This document shows positions 26,278-34,976 of a stretch of 64,000 nt of DNA, piece by piece (position 1 is the first letter of the stretch; each line of letters opens with the position of its first letter). The notes under the pieces were generated by a model. That model was not told the DNA's origin. It did not search any database and saw only the letters and a program-made list of their open reading frames with translations. A program made the translations under genes and the position numbers. The stretch covers positions 1,426,001-1,490,000 of the forward strand of contig OX344764.1 of the NCBI GenBank assembly GCA_947034895.1, in the 5' to 3' direction. This DNA is from Rhytidiadelphus loreus (taxonomy: Eukaryota; Streptophyta; Bryopsida; Hypnales; Hylocomiaceae).

Positions 26278-26917
26278 CCCCTAAATGCCCGAGGCACCAA
26301 AATATGGTGTTTGCAAAAACTTTGAAGTTAAATAAATCCTAGCCAATTTGCTATTTTTAGTAGTTCATATTTTTTAAATGTTCTTCTTGAAGTCTAGTTT
26401 TGCATCAAAAAATCCGATCTTGAAAATAAATGACAATGATTTTTCTGTAAGAGATTTTGTGCACGGGTACCCTGTGCAATCTTGACTTTCCATAGTGTTA
26501 AGAGCTCTTGGAAATGAGCCTCAAATACACTAGATCTTGGAAAAAAAATCACATTCTAAATTCATTTAAAAAAGTTGTAGAGTGAATTTTGAAAAGTCGT
26601 AAATTGATTTGGGTTCTTCAAGTTAGGCCCGTTAACCTCATATTTTTTTGGTCATCAACTTTTTAGATTTGACTTGCAAAAAAGACTTCAATTCCCTTTT
26701 GCAATTTTAGCACCCTCATAATCAAACGTTATATAATCTTTCACTTCATAAGTGATATTGTTGTGCTTTCTTTTCCTATGCAATCTCTAACAAGTCTAGT
26801 TTGAATTTGTACGATTACAATTTCAGAAAAATCGAAACATCTTATCAAAATGTTGGCATTTTGTTCAATTTAGAGCAGTTTTCAGGAAGCTGAAAACATG
26901 CCTTGGGCATTTAGGGG
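26278..26917. mobile_element. TTAA-type MITE family 1, intact copy
   Basis: A 640-bp element between TTAA at 26274-26277 and 26918-26921. Left end CCCCTAAATGCCCGAGGC; right end, reverse complemented, CCCCTAAATGCCCAAGGC, so 17 of 18 terminal bases match. Related copies lie at 16590-17295 and inverted at 18138-18655. Similar CCCCTAAA..GCCC ends appear at 45278-46070 and GGGCGTTGAGGGGTTAA near 58170. TTAA duplication implies mobilisation by a piggyBac-type transposase. No coding capacity. Confidence 0.75.
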
Positions 26918-27089
26918 TTAATGATCCCCATTCTAGCGTCAAGAATTGTGACATATTTCTTCTCAAAGGAGTAAGTTCAAGAATTTACCTACATAGCCCC
27001 TATGTAATACGGGCTTGGTTGCATAGTATCCAGAAACATCCTATATAGTGCACCCTCTAAGAGCACGAATATCAAATGATTTTTTTTTA

Positions 27090-27320
27090 ATCAAAAATGG
27101 AGTTGTGATTTTTGGTATCCTTGATTAGGATTGCGTAAGATATGAATGTTGATTATGCAAAACAAAAATGTGAATTGTATTCTACATTGTGCAAATAGAA
27201 CTAAATTGCCATCACGTATCTTTTTGACCTCCCACTATATACTTGCTTGGTGGTTACGTCATTGAGGTAGACCAACCTTATTTTGGCCCCTACTTTTGGC
27301 CCCAATTCCATGGCTAGGGT
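27090..27320. repeat. Block duplicated at about 18960-19200
   Basis: Both copies contain ATGGAGTTGTGATTTTTGGT, GTGAATTGTATTCTACATTG and GCCATCACGTATCTTTT in the same order. They occupy equivalent positions to the left of the two DUF247 3' flanks, so the duplicated unit is much larger than the coding region. Confidence 0.65.
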
Positions 27321-27629
27321 GAACTGACCCCCTCATTGTCCTGTTTTACCCTTGGGATAAACATTGTGGAATTTTTTATTTGCAATTAGATGATAAAAAT
27401 TTTAAATTCTGAATTCAGATTTGCAATCAATGGCCCCTAATTAGTTAAGAGAGGTGTAGAGATTAGAAAAATCACAGCAAAAGTTAGTTAGTTTTTTTCA
27501 CAATAACCCCTGGCCGGAGCAGTTCACCCTGGCCCTATTTTTCCGTATATCACCCCTTCTGCAATTCCCCCCATGACCGATACATGTAAGGAGGCCCTTA
27601 GCGCCAGGTGCGAAAGTACCACTATATTG

Positions 27630-28060
27630 AAATTTAACTCCGTCGGAGATGGAGCGCGGTCCTCTGTAGTCTGTACCGACTCCCCATAAGCTTAATCACT
27701 GTACTGTACAGACAAGCTAGACGCGTTCTCATGAAACACCAAAGATTCTCAAGAAACGTGTTTCTTTTTTTCTTTTTTTGACACACACAAGTTGCGAAGC
27801 AACCTGCAACAGTTTTCCAGTCAAGTGTATGGGGATTTCACAGTCGGGGATCAAACCGCCAACCTCTCCATTCGGTTTGGGTACCTTACACCATCACCCT
27901 GGTAGTTTAGGGTTGTTTCGGACCATCAAGAAACGCGTTTCAGTCACTCTGTGGCAAAGAAGCTAAAGAAGGGCTTGGAGGATGACAGTACTTGCATCTC
28001 ATTTGTAAGCTTATTGGAGTTTTCCTATCCATGGCCACACTCAGAACATTGTTATCGGTT
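27630..28060. repeat. DUF247-B 3' flank, paralogous to the DUF247-A flank, carrying a SINE
   Basis: Colinear with 19680-19750 plus 20980-21180. It starts TGAAATTTAACTCCGTCGGA and runs through CAAGAAACGCGTTTCAG and AAGAAGGGCTTGGAGGATGA. Relative to it, copy A has gained two MITEs (19753-19974 and 19987-20977). This copy has gained a SINE at 27765-27925. Confidence 0.7.
27765..27925 (-). mobile_element. tRNA-derived SINE with a 16-bp target duplication
   Basis: About 161 bp flanked by TCAAGAAACGTGTTTC (27749-27764) and TCAAGAAACGCGTTTC (27926-27941), one mismatch. The paralogous DUF247-A flank has this sequence once, with no insert. On the minus strand the body has an A-box-like GGTGATGGTGTAAGGTA and a B-box-like GGTTTGATCCC, then an A-rich tail (AAAAAAAGAAAAAAAGAAA), the structure of a pol III-transcribed SINE. 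No coding potential; the ORF reading through it is accidental. Confidence 0.75.
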
Positions 28061-28579
28061 GCATATATTTGTTTTAAAATTCAAGACAAATTCATAATTT
28101 GTGAAAAGCATAGAATTTCACTTGCTCTCCCCATTTCTCACATTTGTCTTTAATACATGGAAAAAATCTAAATTTTTTCAACAATGCCTATAGAGTAAAC
28201 CAGTCATTCGGCATGTAAAAGACTGGTTTACCTTAGTACTGCTGAAAGGAAGAAAACAGCTTGCAGCTCACCTAGAGAATTTTATCAGTGAAGGAGGTGA
28301 GCAGGAAGATGACGGCTAATGGTTGGAAACTATATACAAAGATAGGGTTTTAGAAATTGTATGATACTCTAGATACACGATAGCAAACCTAAAGCGTGCA
28401 ATGATAGGGCTCCCTACCCTATCTGAGGTCATTTGGGGAATGGTGATAGGATCCCTAGCTACCACCAATCAAATTAACTTGAACATAGCTAGGTCGTGGT
28501 TGCTTTGATGCTCTCTTTACGAAACTCTATTGGCGATGGCGAAGTCCATTTGTCGCAGCCCTGCAAGCCTGGAAATTAT

Positions 28580-30139
28580 TCAGCCGTGACTCTTCGCCTT
28601 GGGTGGAAATGCTGTAAGCCAAGTCTGTGCGGCTGTAAGAAACAACAGCAGGATAGCCGCCAGCACGCTCACCAAAGTCCAGGGCTTCGCCAAGAACAGA
28701 GTCCAGCATTCCCGTCTCCATCTCTTTAACGGTGTTTTACGGTGTTGGTGGATGTGGCGATAACATTCCACCCACGTCCTCGAAGGTTTAGGGGAATACA
28801 CTCCTTTCAGAGTGCGATCCCACATGCCTGAAATGGTGTCTTTACTTGTTATATGATTGCTCGTCACTCCTTGTTCGCTCAAAACCTGCAGGTCCGACTT
28901 GCTGATGCCCAAGGTGGCCATGCACTGGAGATAGCATCTCAAATCCACGCATTGCTCTCCGTAGAGCAAATGCTCATGAAGCGCCAGGTTGTGAAAAGCC
29001 GACTCACTGTAATCGTACAACCTGACCTTGGGTAAATGGAATACTGCATTTCCCAGGTATCCTCGACCACTGAATCTGATATCCCTCAAAGTGGGGACCG
29101 TGCCCATGACACGGATGCCGACTTCCTGGAGCCGTGTGACAGAGGGTAGGCTCTCCAAAACACGGTCGGAAGAATGATCATCATCTGGTTCATCTTTGAA
29201 AGGTAAAGTGTGACCACAAATCACTCTGTACAAGCAATCCAGAAGGTGTTGACAGTTAATCAAAGACTTCTCTAAGGGTTCGACAGGATATGTCGAAATC
29301 AAGTGTTGGAACATTCGTCGATCGCTATGCAGCAAGTCCTTCGTTTCTTGTGAACAGAATGAGCCTCTCAAGCACCCCAGTGGATTGCCGTCCCGGGAGG
29401 TTTCCGGGTATGTGAAAGGGCTAAGGCGAAGAACAAAAGCATACACAATCATCTCCAGTTCATCCTCCACCATCGACTCCAGGACGTGGTAAGTGGGGTC
29501 TGACACTCTTCTCGCTTCTGTTTCGTCACCGATCTCACAGAGTTGTCGGATCACGGACTGGAGTAGATACATGGGCACTTGATTGTCGATGAGAAGGAAA
29601 TCGGTGTTATCTACCCGAGGAAGCATTTCCTTGAAACCTCCTGTCAAGGTTTCAAACTCTTTAAAAAAATACCGGTTTCCACGAGCAAACTGCAAGAGAA
29701 CAACGAGAAAAAGGGCGTCCAAGGCCAACAGGTGCTCAATTTCCTCGTCCTGAAATCGATCAGCACTGGCTGCATAAGCTCGTCTAGCTATGTGTACATC
29801 TCCAACAACGACATGTGCAAATTGATCCCACGAACTATTTCTCTTGACGAGCCTGGAATGCAGGATCCGAGCTATATCAATTTTGAAGACCTCTGTTTGA
29901 GAGTTCGTCAAGGTGCGATTGTGAAGGCCAAACTCCAACCCCGTATTTTGAAAACTGGCGGGAGACTTTGCTCGCAATGGCGCTGGTACCTCAAAGACCA
30001 TCCATTCTGGTATATCTACTACTAGAGCTCCTTGTTGAGTTTCATGTTTAAGCTGCCGAGCCATGTCTATTACGTTCTCCGCCATGGCGAGTACAAATAA
30101 CCTCACGTCCGCCAAACTATCTCTGCAATGGACGTTCAC
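28580..30139 (-). CDS. DUF247 (UPF0481) family protein, copy B
   Basis: Single-exon gene, 519 aa, colinear over its whole length with the copy at 21516-23078. The same landmarks are present: EWMVFEVPAPLRAKSPASF, IDNQVPMYLLQSVIRQLCE, HLLDCLYRVICG, RFSGRGYLGNAVFHLPKVRL, and a C-terminal membrane segment before PPKAKSHG. Differences are scattered substitutions plus small in-frame length changes, such as loss of one DIP repeat before EWMVF and a three-residue insertion in the KDEPDDDHSSD stretch. Reading frames have been kept in both, which suggests selection after duplication. Function is unknown. Its 3' flank carries a SINE that copy A lacks. Confidence 0.9.
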   Translation of the reverse strand: MNVHCRDSLADVRLFVLAMAENVIDMARQLKHETQQGALVVDIPEWMVFEVPAPLRAKSPASFQNTGLEFGLHNRTLTNSQTEVFKIDIARILHSRLVKRNSSWDQFAHVVVGDVHIARRAYAASADRFQDEEIEHLLALDALFLVVLLQFARGNRYFFKEFETLTGGFKEMLPRVDNTDFLLIDNQVPMYLLQSVIRQLCEIGDETEARRVSDPTYHVLESMVEDELEMIVYAFVLRLSPFTYPETSRDGNPLGCLRGSFCSQETKDLLHSDRRMFQHLISTYPVEPLEKSLINCQHLLDCLYRVICGHTLPFKDEPDDDHSSDRVLESLPSVTRLQEVGIRVMGTVPTLRDIRFSGRGYLGNAVFHLPKVRLYDYSESAFHNLALHEHLLYGEQCVDLRCYLQCMATLGISKSDLQVLSEQGVTSNHITSKDTISGMWDRTLKGVYSPKPSRTWVECYRHIHQHRKTPLKRWRRECWTLFLAKPWTLVSVLAAILLLFLTAAQTWLTAFPPKAKSHG

Positions 30140-30610
30140 TGCTCATGGAGCATTGATCGTGAACAACAGTGAAGGTAGAGGTGGAAAACGAGAATTCCCG
30201 AAACGAGCACTGATAGAGCACTGTACACCACCATGCATGCGCGCAAAACACAAGACAAGAATGGAAATTGGCAGTTACACTATATTTAGAAAATGAGAAA
30301 ACGAGAAAATCTGAGCACTCTTGCAGCTGGTCGAGAGTTTGGAATCGGTCTCACTCACGTGCTTTTACAGTAGAGTCCAACACTGAGAGAGCAGGAAATG
30401 ACCTCGCTAGCTGGCTCAGCATGATTAGCTCGGGCAGAGGATACATGCATACACATGACTAACTTAGTTTTATGTATTGAGTTTTTTTGAAGCATTTTGA
30501 CTGGGTATGCAACACCGACAGGAGTGACTCAGCGCGTAAGTTACACTGTCTGTACAGTTGCCTGCTTGGTGTTACGTAACTTGCGTTGTTATATTCAAAT
30601 TAGATTTTGT
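30140..30610. other. 5' flank of DUF247-B
   Basis: Shared in part with the DUF247-A upstream region and presumably holding the promoter. It ends in AAATTAGATTTTGT (30597-30610), the left target duplication of the truncated LINE. No other gene is seen. Confidence 0.5.
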
Positions 30611-30822
30611 CAAGAGCTGCGAGGTGCTGGCCGCGAGGGCGCCCCCTCCCTGTGCTCTGCTCCCCCCTCTTCCCCTTTGTCTGGTGTCTGGTTTCCCTTT
30701 GCTTTGTTTTTTGCTTTTTCGCTCTGTTTATCCCTCCAGGCCCCCTGTGGCTGGCGGGCTTGTATTTTATTTTTTCCTCTGCAATGAAATTTTGTTTCAT
30801 TTGTGTCAGAAAAAAAAAAAAA
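30611..30822 (+). mobile_element. 5'-truncated L1-type LINE copy
   Basis: About 210 bp ending in a poly(A) run. The 3' portion (AGGCCCCCTGTGGCTGGCGG and GCAATGAAATTTTGTTTCAT, then TTGTGTCA and poly(A)) matches the 3' end of the full-length LINE at 39430-39510. A 14-bp target duplication, AAATTAGATTTTGT, lies at 30597-30610 and 30823-30836. It shows a typical target-primed insertion with severe 5' truncation. ORFs in it have no meaning. Confidence 0.8.
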
Positions 30823-30836
30823 AAATTAGATTTTGT

Positions 30837-31150
30837 GGGAGATGAAGCGCGGTCCTCTGTAGTCTATACCGACTCCCCATAATCACGGTACAGACAAGCC
30901 AGCTAGCATGAGGCCAGGAGGACCCGACACGCGCGTTCTCATTAAATACCAATAGATCTCAAGAAACGCGATCTCATTAATTACCAATAACTCTCAAGAA
31001 ACGCGTTCTCATTAGTTACCAAATAATTCATAAGAAACGCGTTCTCATTAGTTACCAATAACTCTCAAGAAACACGTTTTCTGTAGCAAAGAGGCTAAAG
31101 AAGGGCTCAGAGGATGTCTGTCCCATCTCATGCATGTTGGAGTTCTGCAT
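30837..31150. repeat. Second relic of a DUF247 3' flank
   Basis: Contains GAGATGAAGCGCGGTCCTCT, CCGACTCCCCATAATCACGG, CAAGAAACGCG units and GTAGCAAAGAGGCTAAAGAA, in the same order as the 3' flanks of both DUF247 genes. It lies upstream of DUF247-B with no gene attached, so it is probably the remnant of another array member. It holds an expanded 35-bp minisatellite (30936-31076). Confidence 0.55.
30936..31076. repeat. 35-bp minisatellite, four copies
   Basis: Four tandem units at 30936, 30971, 31006 and 31042 with consensus TTCTCATTAGTTACCAATAA then CTCTCAAGAAACGCG. The equivalent position in the DUF247-A flank (about 21018-21062) has a single unit, so the array expanded locally. Confidence 0.75.
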
Positions 31151-31631
31151 CGTTGGCCATAATCCTGTAAATTAGAACATTGGTATCGTTTGCTTAAGTT
31201 GTGACAGCTGTTTCTGTTGATAACATGCTGAAAGCCGTAATCTTTTGGTTGCTTCTATTTCGGCACTGTCTCTGCATGCACAGTGCAGAGTTCTAGCTGG
31301 TTCTCGCCGTCATACTCTGCGGGGTGAGTTTTCGAAGTTAGTCTAATTTCGGCTCTTGAATGATGTTATCAGACTTTGAATTGCGTGCTCGTGAACGCTT
31401 CGTTCTCCAGATATCCTTCGCTTGCTGTGAATTTCTTCGATTGATCAGCTGAATGTAATGATCTAGGAATTATTTAATTTCTGGTTTGTTGACAAACCAA
31501 ACTGAAGTCATGTTGACAGAAATCGCGTATACAAACGTAAATTTCTTAGCATGCACTTGTTGATCTTGTGAAGTGCAGGAACGGCGATTTGCAATTGATT
31601 TGCTGCGGGTGGGGAGTTTAAATTTGATCTT

Positions 31632-31889
31632 ATGGGACACGGGGAGGATTGGCGGATTAGCAGTCATTATTGTCGTCCTGCATTATGCCCGTTTTGCGAA
31701 AATCCCGGTTCCCGGGGCCCAATAGGGAATCATTATTGTACTGGTGCAGGATGCCCGAAATGCGCTTCACGGCACACAGCAGTGGAGGAACCGAAGAAAG
31801 TAAAAAGAACGTGGAAGCGGATATTGCGAAGTTGTATTCACCCGATCCTACCGTCAGAAAATGTGACAGATCTTTCCTCAAAGGAGTAA
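31632..31889 (+). CDS. Possible small Cys/His-rich protein (85 aa)
   Basis: Not recognised. The ORF contains an internal repeat with a 22-residue period: HYCRPALCPFC and HYCTGAGCPKC, each with the pattern HYC-x4-CP-x-C. This would suit metal binding. The DNA repeats too (TCATTATTGT at 31664 and 31730). The tail is basic (KKVKRTWKRILR). There is no homology I know of, no visible introns and no confirmed promoter. It could be an exon of a larger gene or a chance ORF. Confidence 0.25.
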   Translation: MGHGEDWRISSHYCRPALCPFCENPGSRGPIGNHYCTGAGCPKCASRHTAVEEPKKVKRTWKRILRSCIHPILPSENVTDLSSKE

Positions 31890-32299
31890 TTTCAATTTCA
31901 GGTCACAAAGTAGGAAAGATATAGATTTATGTTTCAGGCCACGCGTCCTGGAAGGTGCCCAAGTATAGGAATTCCGCCAATTTTACGAAATTGACGTGAT
32001 GGGGGCAAACTAGGCTATTAACATGCTAGTTCGAGAAGCTGGTATGTAGGCTATATGAGTGTATGCATAGAGGGATACTAGTAAACCCCGTTGCAAATTT
32101 TGCAACGTCAAACTTTGTAGCAACGGGCTCCTTCTTTGAATCCAAAACAACAAAGATGGAAAGTTAACGTGGTTGGAAACGTGATCATCCGTGTGACGGA
32201 TGAAGTTTTGACAGATTTTCATGACTCCAGTCTGGCATATAATACTGTAGAAGATATGTACAGGATTTGTCTGCTCCAGGCAGATCGAGGAGCTCTTGA

Positions 32300-32524
32300 T
32301 CGATATCCAATACATAACTATTGCATTCAATTTGTTGCGTCTGTCGATACAATCCAGGTTCAGTTCGGCTTGTTATTCACTTGCAGGCAGAAGTACATAA
32401 CTTAATTCTTCTCTTTAATTATTTAATTTGACCACACCGTGTTTCAGCGAAAACACGTGTTTCAGGACGTTGTTGGGTACTGGTAAAAAGCCGTATGTCC
32501 TTCAATGGGCTAGTGCTCCCCACC
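32300..32524. repeat. Left copy of a local duplication interrupted by the LINE
   Basis: Sequences such as CAGGTTCAGTTCGGCTTGTT and AACTTAATTCTTCTCTTTAA recur in order at 39990-40330 (AAGTTCAGTTCAGCTTGTCA and AACTCAATTCTTCTCTTGAA). The continuation beyond the LINE (39528-39650) also matches the second copy, so the LINE landed inside the first copy of a tandem duplication. Confidence 0.6.
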
Positions 32525-32871
32525 AATGTGTCTCCAGGAAGAAAAATGGCGCAGCTGCGATTCAAATCCTGAGAGCTCGGTTACTTGAGAAGGATCCAAA
32601 CTGCTTACACTAATTGGTTGAACATGGCTCCGCTCCGCTGCTCTGGGGCGTCCCTTCACCTGAAGCGAACTAACCACGAGCGATCAGCAGATCCGTAGCG
32701 CCCAGATTCATCGCATCCCAACCAAGTCTAGGAGATTAGCGCAAGGCAATCCCGTCATTCCCGCGTACTCTACTCCAGAAACAGGGAACTAGTCTAGGTG
32801 GGGTTGACATCCGCAATTAGGTCAAAATTAGGGTTAGGAATTAGAATCCTTCCGATCACCTCCATCGCACG

Positions 32872-34976
32872 ATGGACCGACAGTCGTATGCTGATTCTCT
32901 GAGAGTAAAGCTGAAACACGCCCCGGTCTCCTCACTCACATCGGAGCGCAGCTCAAGATGCGAAGCGCAGAGGCAGGCAGACGAGATTGAACCAGAATTG
33001 ATCGCCGAGGTGACCAACAGAGGAGGCCACGCGACGCACCATCCGACGAAGGCCACCCCAGGGGAGACCCTGCCCCAAGGATTCACCCGCAGCTCCACCG
33101 GCTTCCTGCTCTGCAACACGGTGCTGGATGTTCAAGTCGACCAGGAGGCTGTCTAGAAGGAGACGGAGCGACTCAGAAGACTCACCGTAGTGGCATACTT
33201 TGTAGGAGGTAAGCATCCCTCCGCTACTCTCTCCAAGTGGCTTGAGGGGATCCAACTCTAAATAGGAGAATGGGTAGGCGTAGGGAGAGAGCTAGGGTGA
33301 GGTTTTTTTCAAATACACACCAGACAAAGCTCCGCAACGCAGAAATTGCTCATGCTCACTCCCCACCACTCTAGGTGGGGGACCTGCATAATGCAAACAT
33401 GGGCTCCCGGCTTCAACCCCAGCTCCCCTATGAAACTCAAGATCCCCACGTGGGTCTCTCTGAAAGGCATCCCAGGAGAATTCCTCGGGGTCGCAGAGGA
33501 AATCGCAGGGGGCCTCGGGGAAGTCCTAGGCTGGGACAAGCGCAACACAACAAGCCCGGATCAACGCTTCTGCATAGCCCTACAACCTGACGGGGGGTGG
33601 AAGACGCAACTCGCCGTCACCAATGCCAGCATGAAGGAGAGATCAATCATCCTAATAGACTACTGCAACTTACCGATTCGATGCCGATCGTGCCAGGACA
33701 CCAGCCATCTAGCCAAGGACTGCCCAAGGCTAAAGAAACAAGCCGAAGGAGGAGACCTTAGCAGAAGAAAAGCAACCTCCAATGCACCGGCCCCCACAGA
33801 GAAGGAAGGAGCGCCCCCGCCGCACAGCACCGCCCCTAGCCAGCCCCTCCCACCGCCCCCGCCAATTCCGACAGGCCTTACCCCAACGATTCTCCTAGGA
33901 GCAGACACTCCTACCGAAAAGGACAGAGAATCATCAGGCGACATGGACCCAGCCAGTCAAGGCAGGCTGCCCAGTGAAGTCCGAATCCCGCAAGATGACG
34001 ACGGAGAGGGATGGATCCCGGTCGCTCGCAAGAAGAGTCAAACGCAAGCAAAAGGAAAGTCCCTGCAGAAACCCAGCAGCCCACGACGTAGAAGAACCAA
34101 CGGACCCGCCAGGAAAGAATCACAGGGCAACAGTACCACAAGAGGCCCCTCCACAAGTGGCTCCAGCCGGCAGCGAGGCGCCCCAAATTCCAGGCAAGGC
34201 GCTCCAAGCTCTCCACACATCATCTGGCGACATGCTCCAGAGAAAGATAACATACAGGAGGAGAGATTGGAACATGGCAAAGTTGAAGCATCCAATACGG
34301 AACGCGTCACACAGGAGGAGGTAGAGCCCCCTCCCCACACCCACGGACCCACCTACTTGCACCCCCACTGCCGCAAGCCACTGAACCCACGCCCAACCAA
34401 GAGGACACAATCATGGAGCCCCAAAAGGACATAACGTGCTGCCCCAATCAAGCGCGATCCCGACCTCCCTCAGGCGAAAGAGAGGAAGTCATTTTCGGCC
34501 CAGAAGGAGTTATAAGGCGGGGACTTCTAATTCCCCCCTCCCCCAACCCTCAGCCGGTGAGAATTGTAGCACGATCCCTGAACCTCAACTCGGTTACCGC
34601 AATCTCATCCACAGCTCAAACCAGCAGTGGAAACATACCCCAGGAAGACCTCCGTCAAGCCCCGCCGCCCCCCCTCAGCAAGGCCGCCCCTGCTTCACCC
34701 CGGACGCCGATCGGTGTAGGTATTCCCGAACATCTGCATCAGGACTTCATTGAGTTCATGAGACAAAGAGAAGGCAAACCGGTCACCACACCGCAATCCA
34801 AGGGCCTCACCCCGAATCAGAGAGCCCGAAGGAATGAGGCCGCAGACACAGCAAAGAGACTTCGCTCCTCCATCCTTATCCAAAGTAGAGCGACGCCAAG
34901 AAGAAGCCTGGCAGCCAACGGGTTACGCAACATGGAGCTCTTCCCAGAGCCCCCCCTCCAACCGCACCCGCAATGA
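32872..34976 (+). pseudogene. LINE ORF1 (gag-like, CCHC zinc knuckle), broken
   Basis: Nucleic-acid-binding ORF1 protein of an L1-type plant LINE. ATG at 32872. The frame that continues to 34434 is interrupted by TAG (33154), TAA (33259) and TGA (33298). A frameshift near 34330-34410 leads into the frame that ends at 34976. The middle part (IPTWVSLKGIPGEFLG, then ILIDYCNLPIRC) resembles the DUF4283 gag domain. The knuckle CRSCQDTSHLAKDC (CX2CX4HX4C) follows at about 33681-33722. The tail is Pro/Ser/Lys-rich. The three nonsense codons are each one C-to-T change away from a Gln or Arg codon. The stop overlaps the ORF2 start (ATGA at 34973-34976). Confidence 0.8.

Larger units (their letters stand above)
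25350..27629. other. Intergenic stretch between the DUF247 copies
   Basis: Holds a DUF247 3'-flank relic (25972-26165), the best-preserved TTAA MITE of family 1 (26278-26917) and a duplicated block (27090-27320). I see no gene. The rest is AT-rich without recognisable structure. Confidence 0.55.
31151..32541. other. Spacer left of the LINE, with a possible small Cys-rich ORF
   Basis: Contains the ORF at 31632-31889 and, from about 32300, a block that is repeated at 39990-40330. The last 17 bp (32525-32541, AATGTGTCTCCAGGAAG) are the left LINE target duplication. No recognised gene. Confidence 0.45.

Noticed and set aside
27778..27966. 62-aa plus-strand ORF
   Set aside because: It runs through the SINE and its target duplication; there is no protein signal and the paralogous flank lacks it.
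30497..30882. Several Pro/Leu-rich ORFs
   Set aside because: They are readings of the 3' end and poly(A) of the truncated LINE.
33660..34410. Minus-strand ORFs antisense to LINE ORF1
   Set aside because: GC-rich shadow frames; the plus strand has the CCHC knuckle and gag-like sequence.
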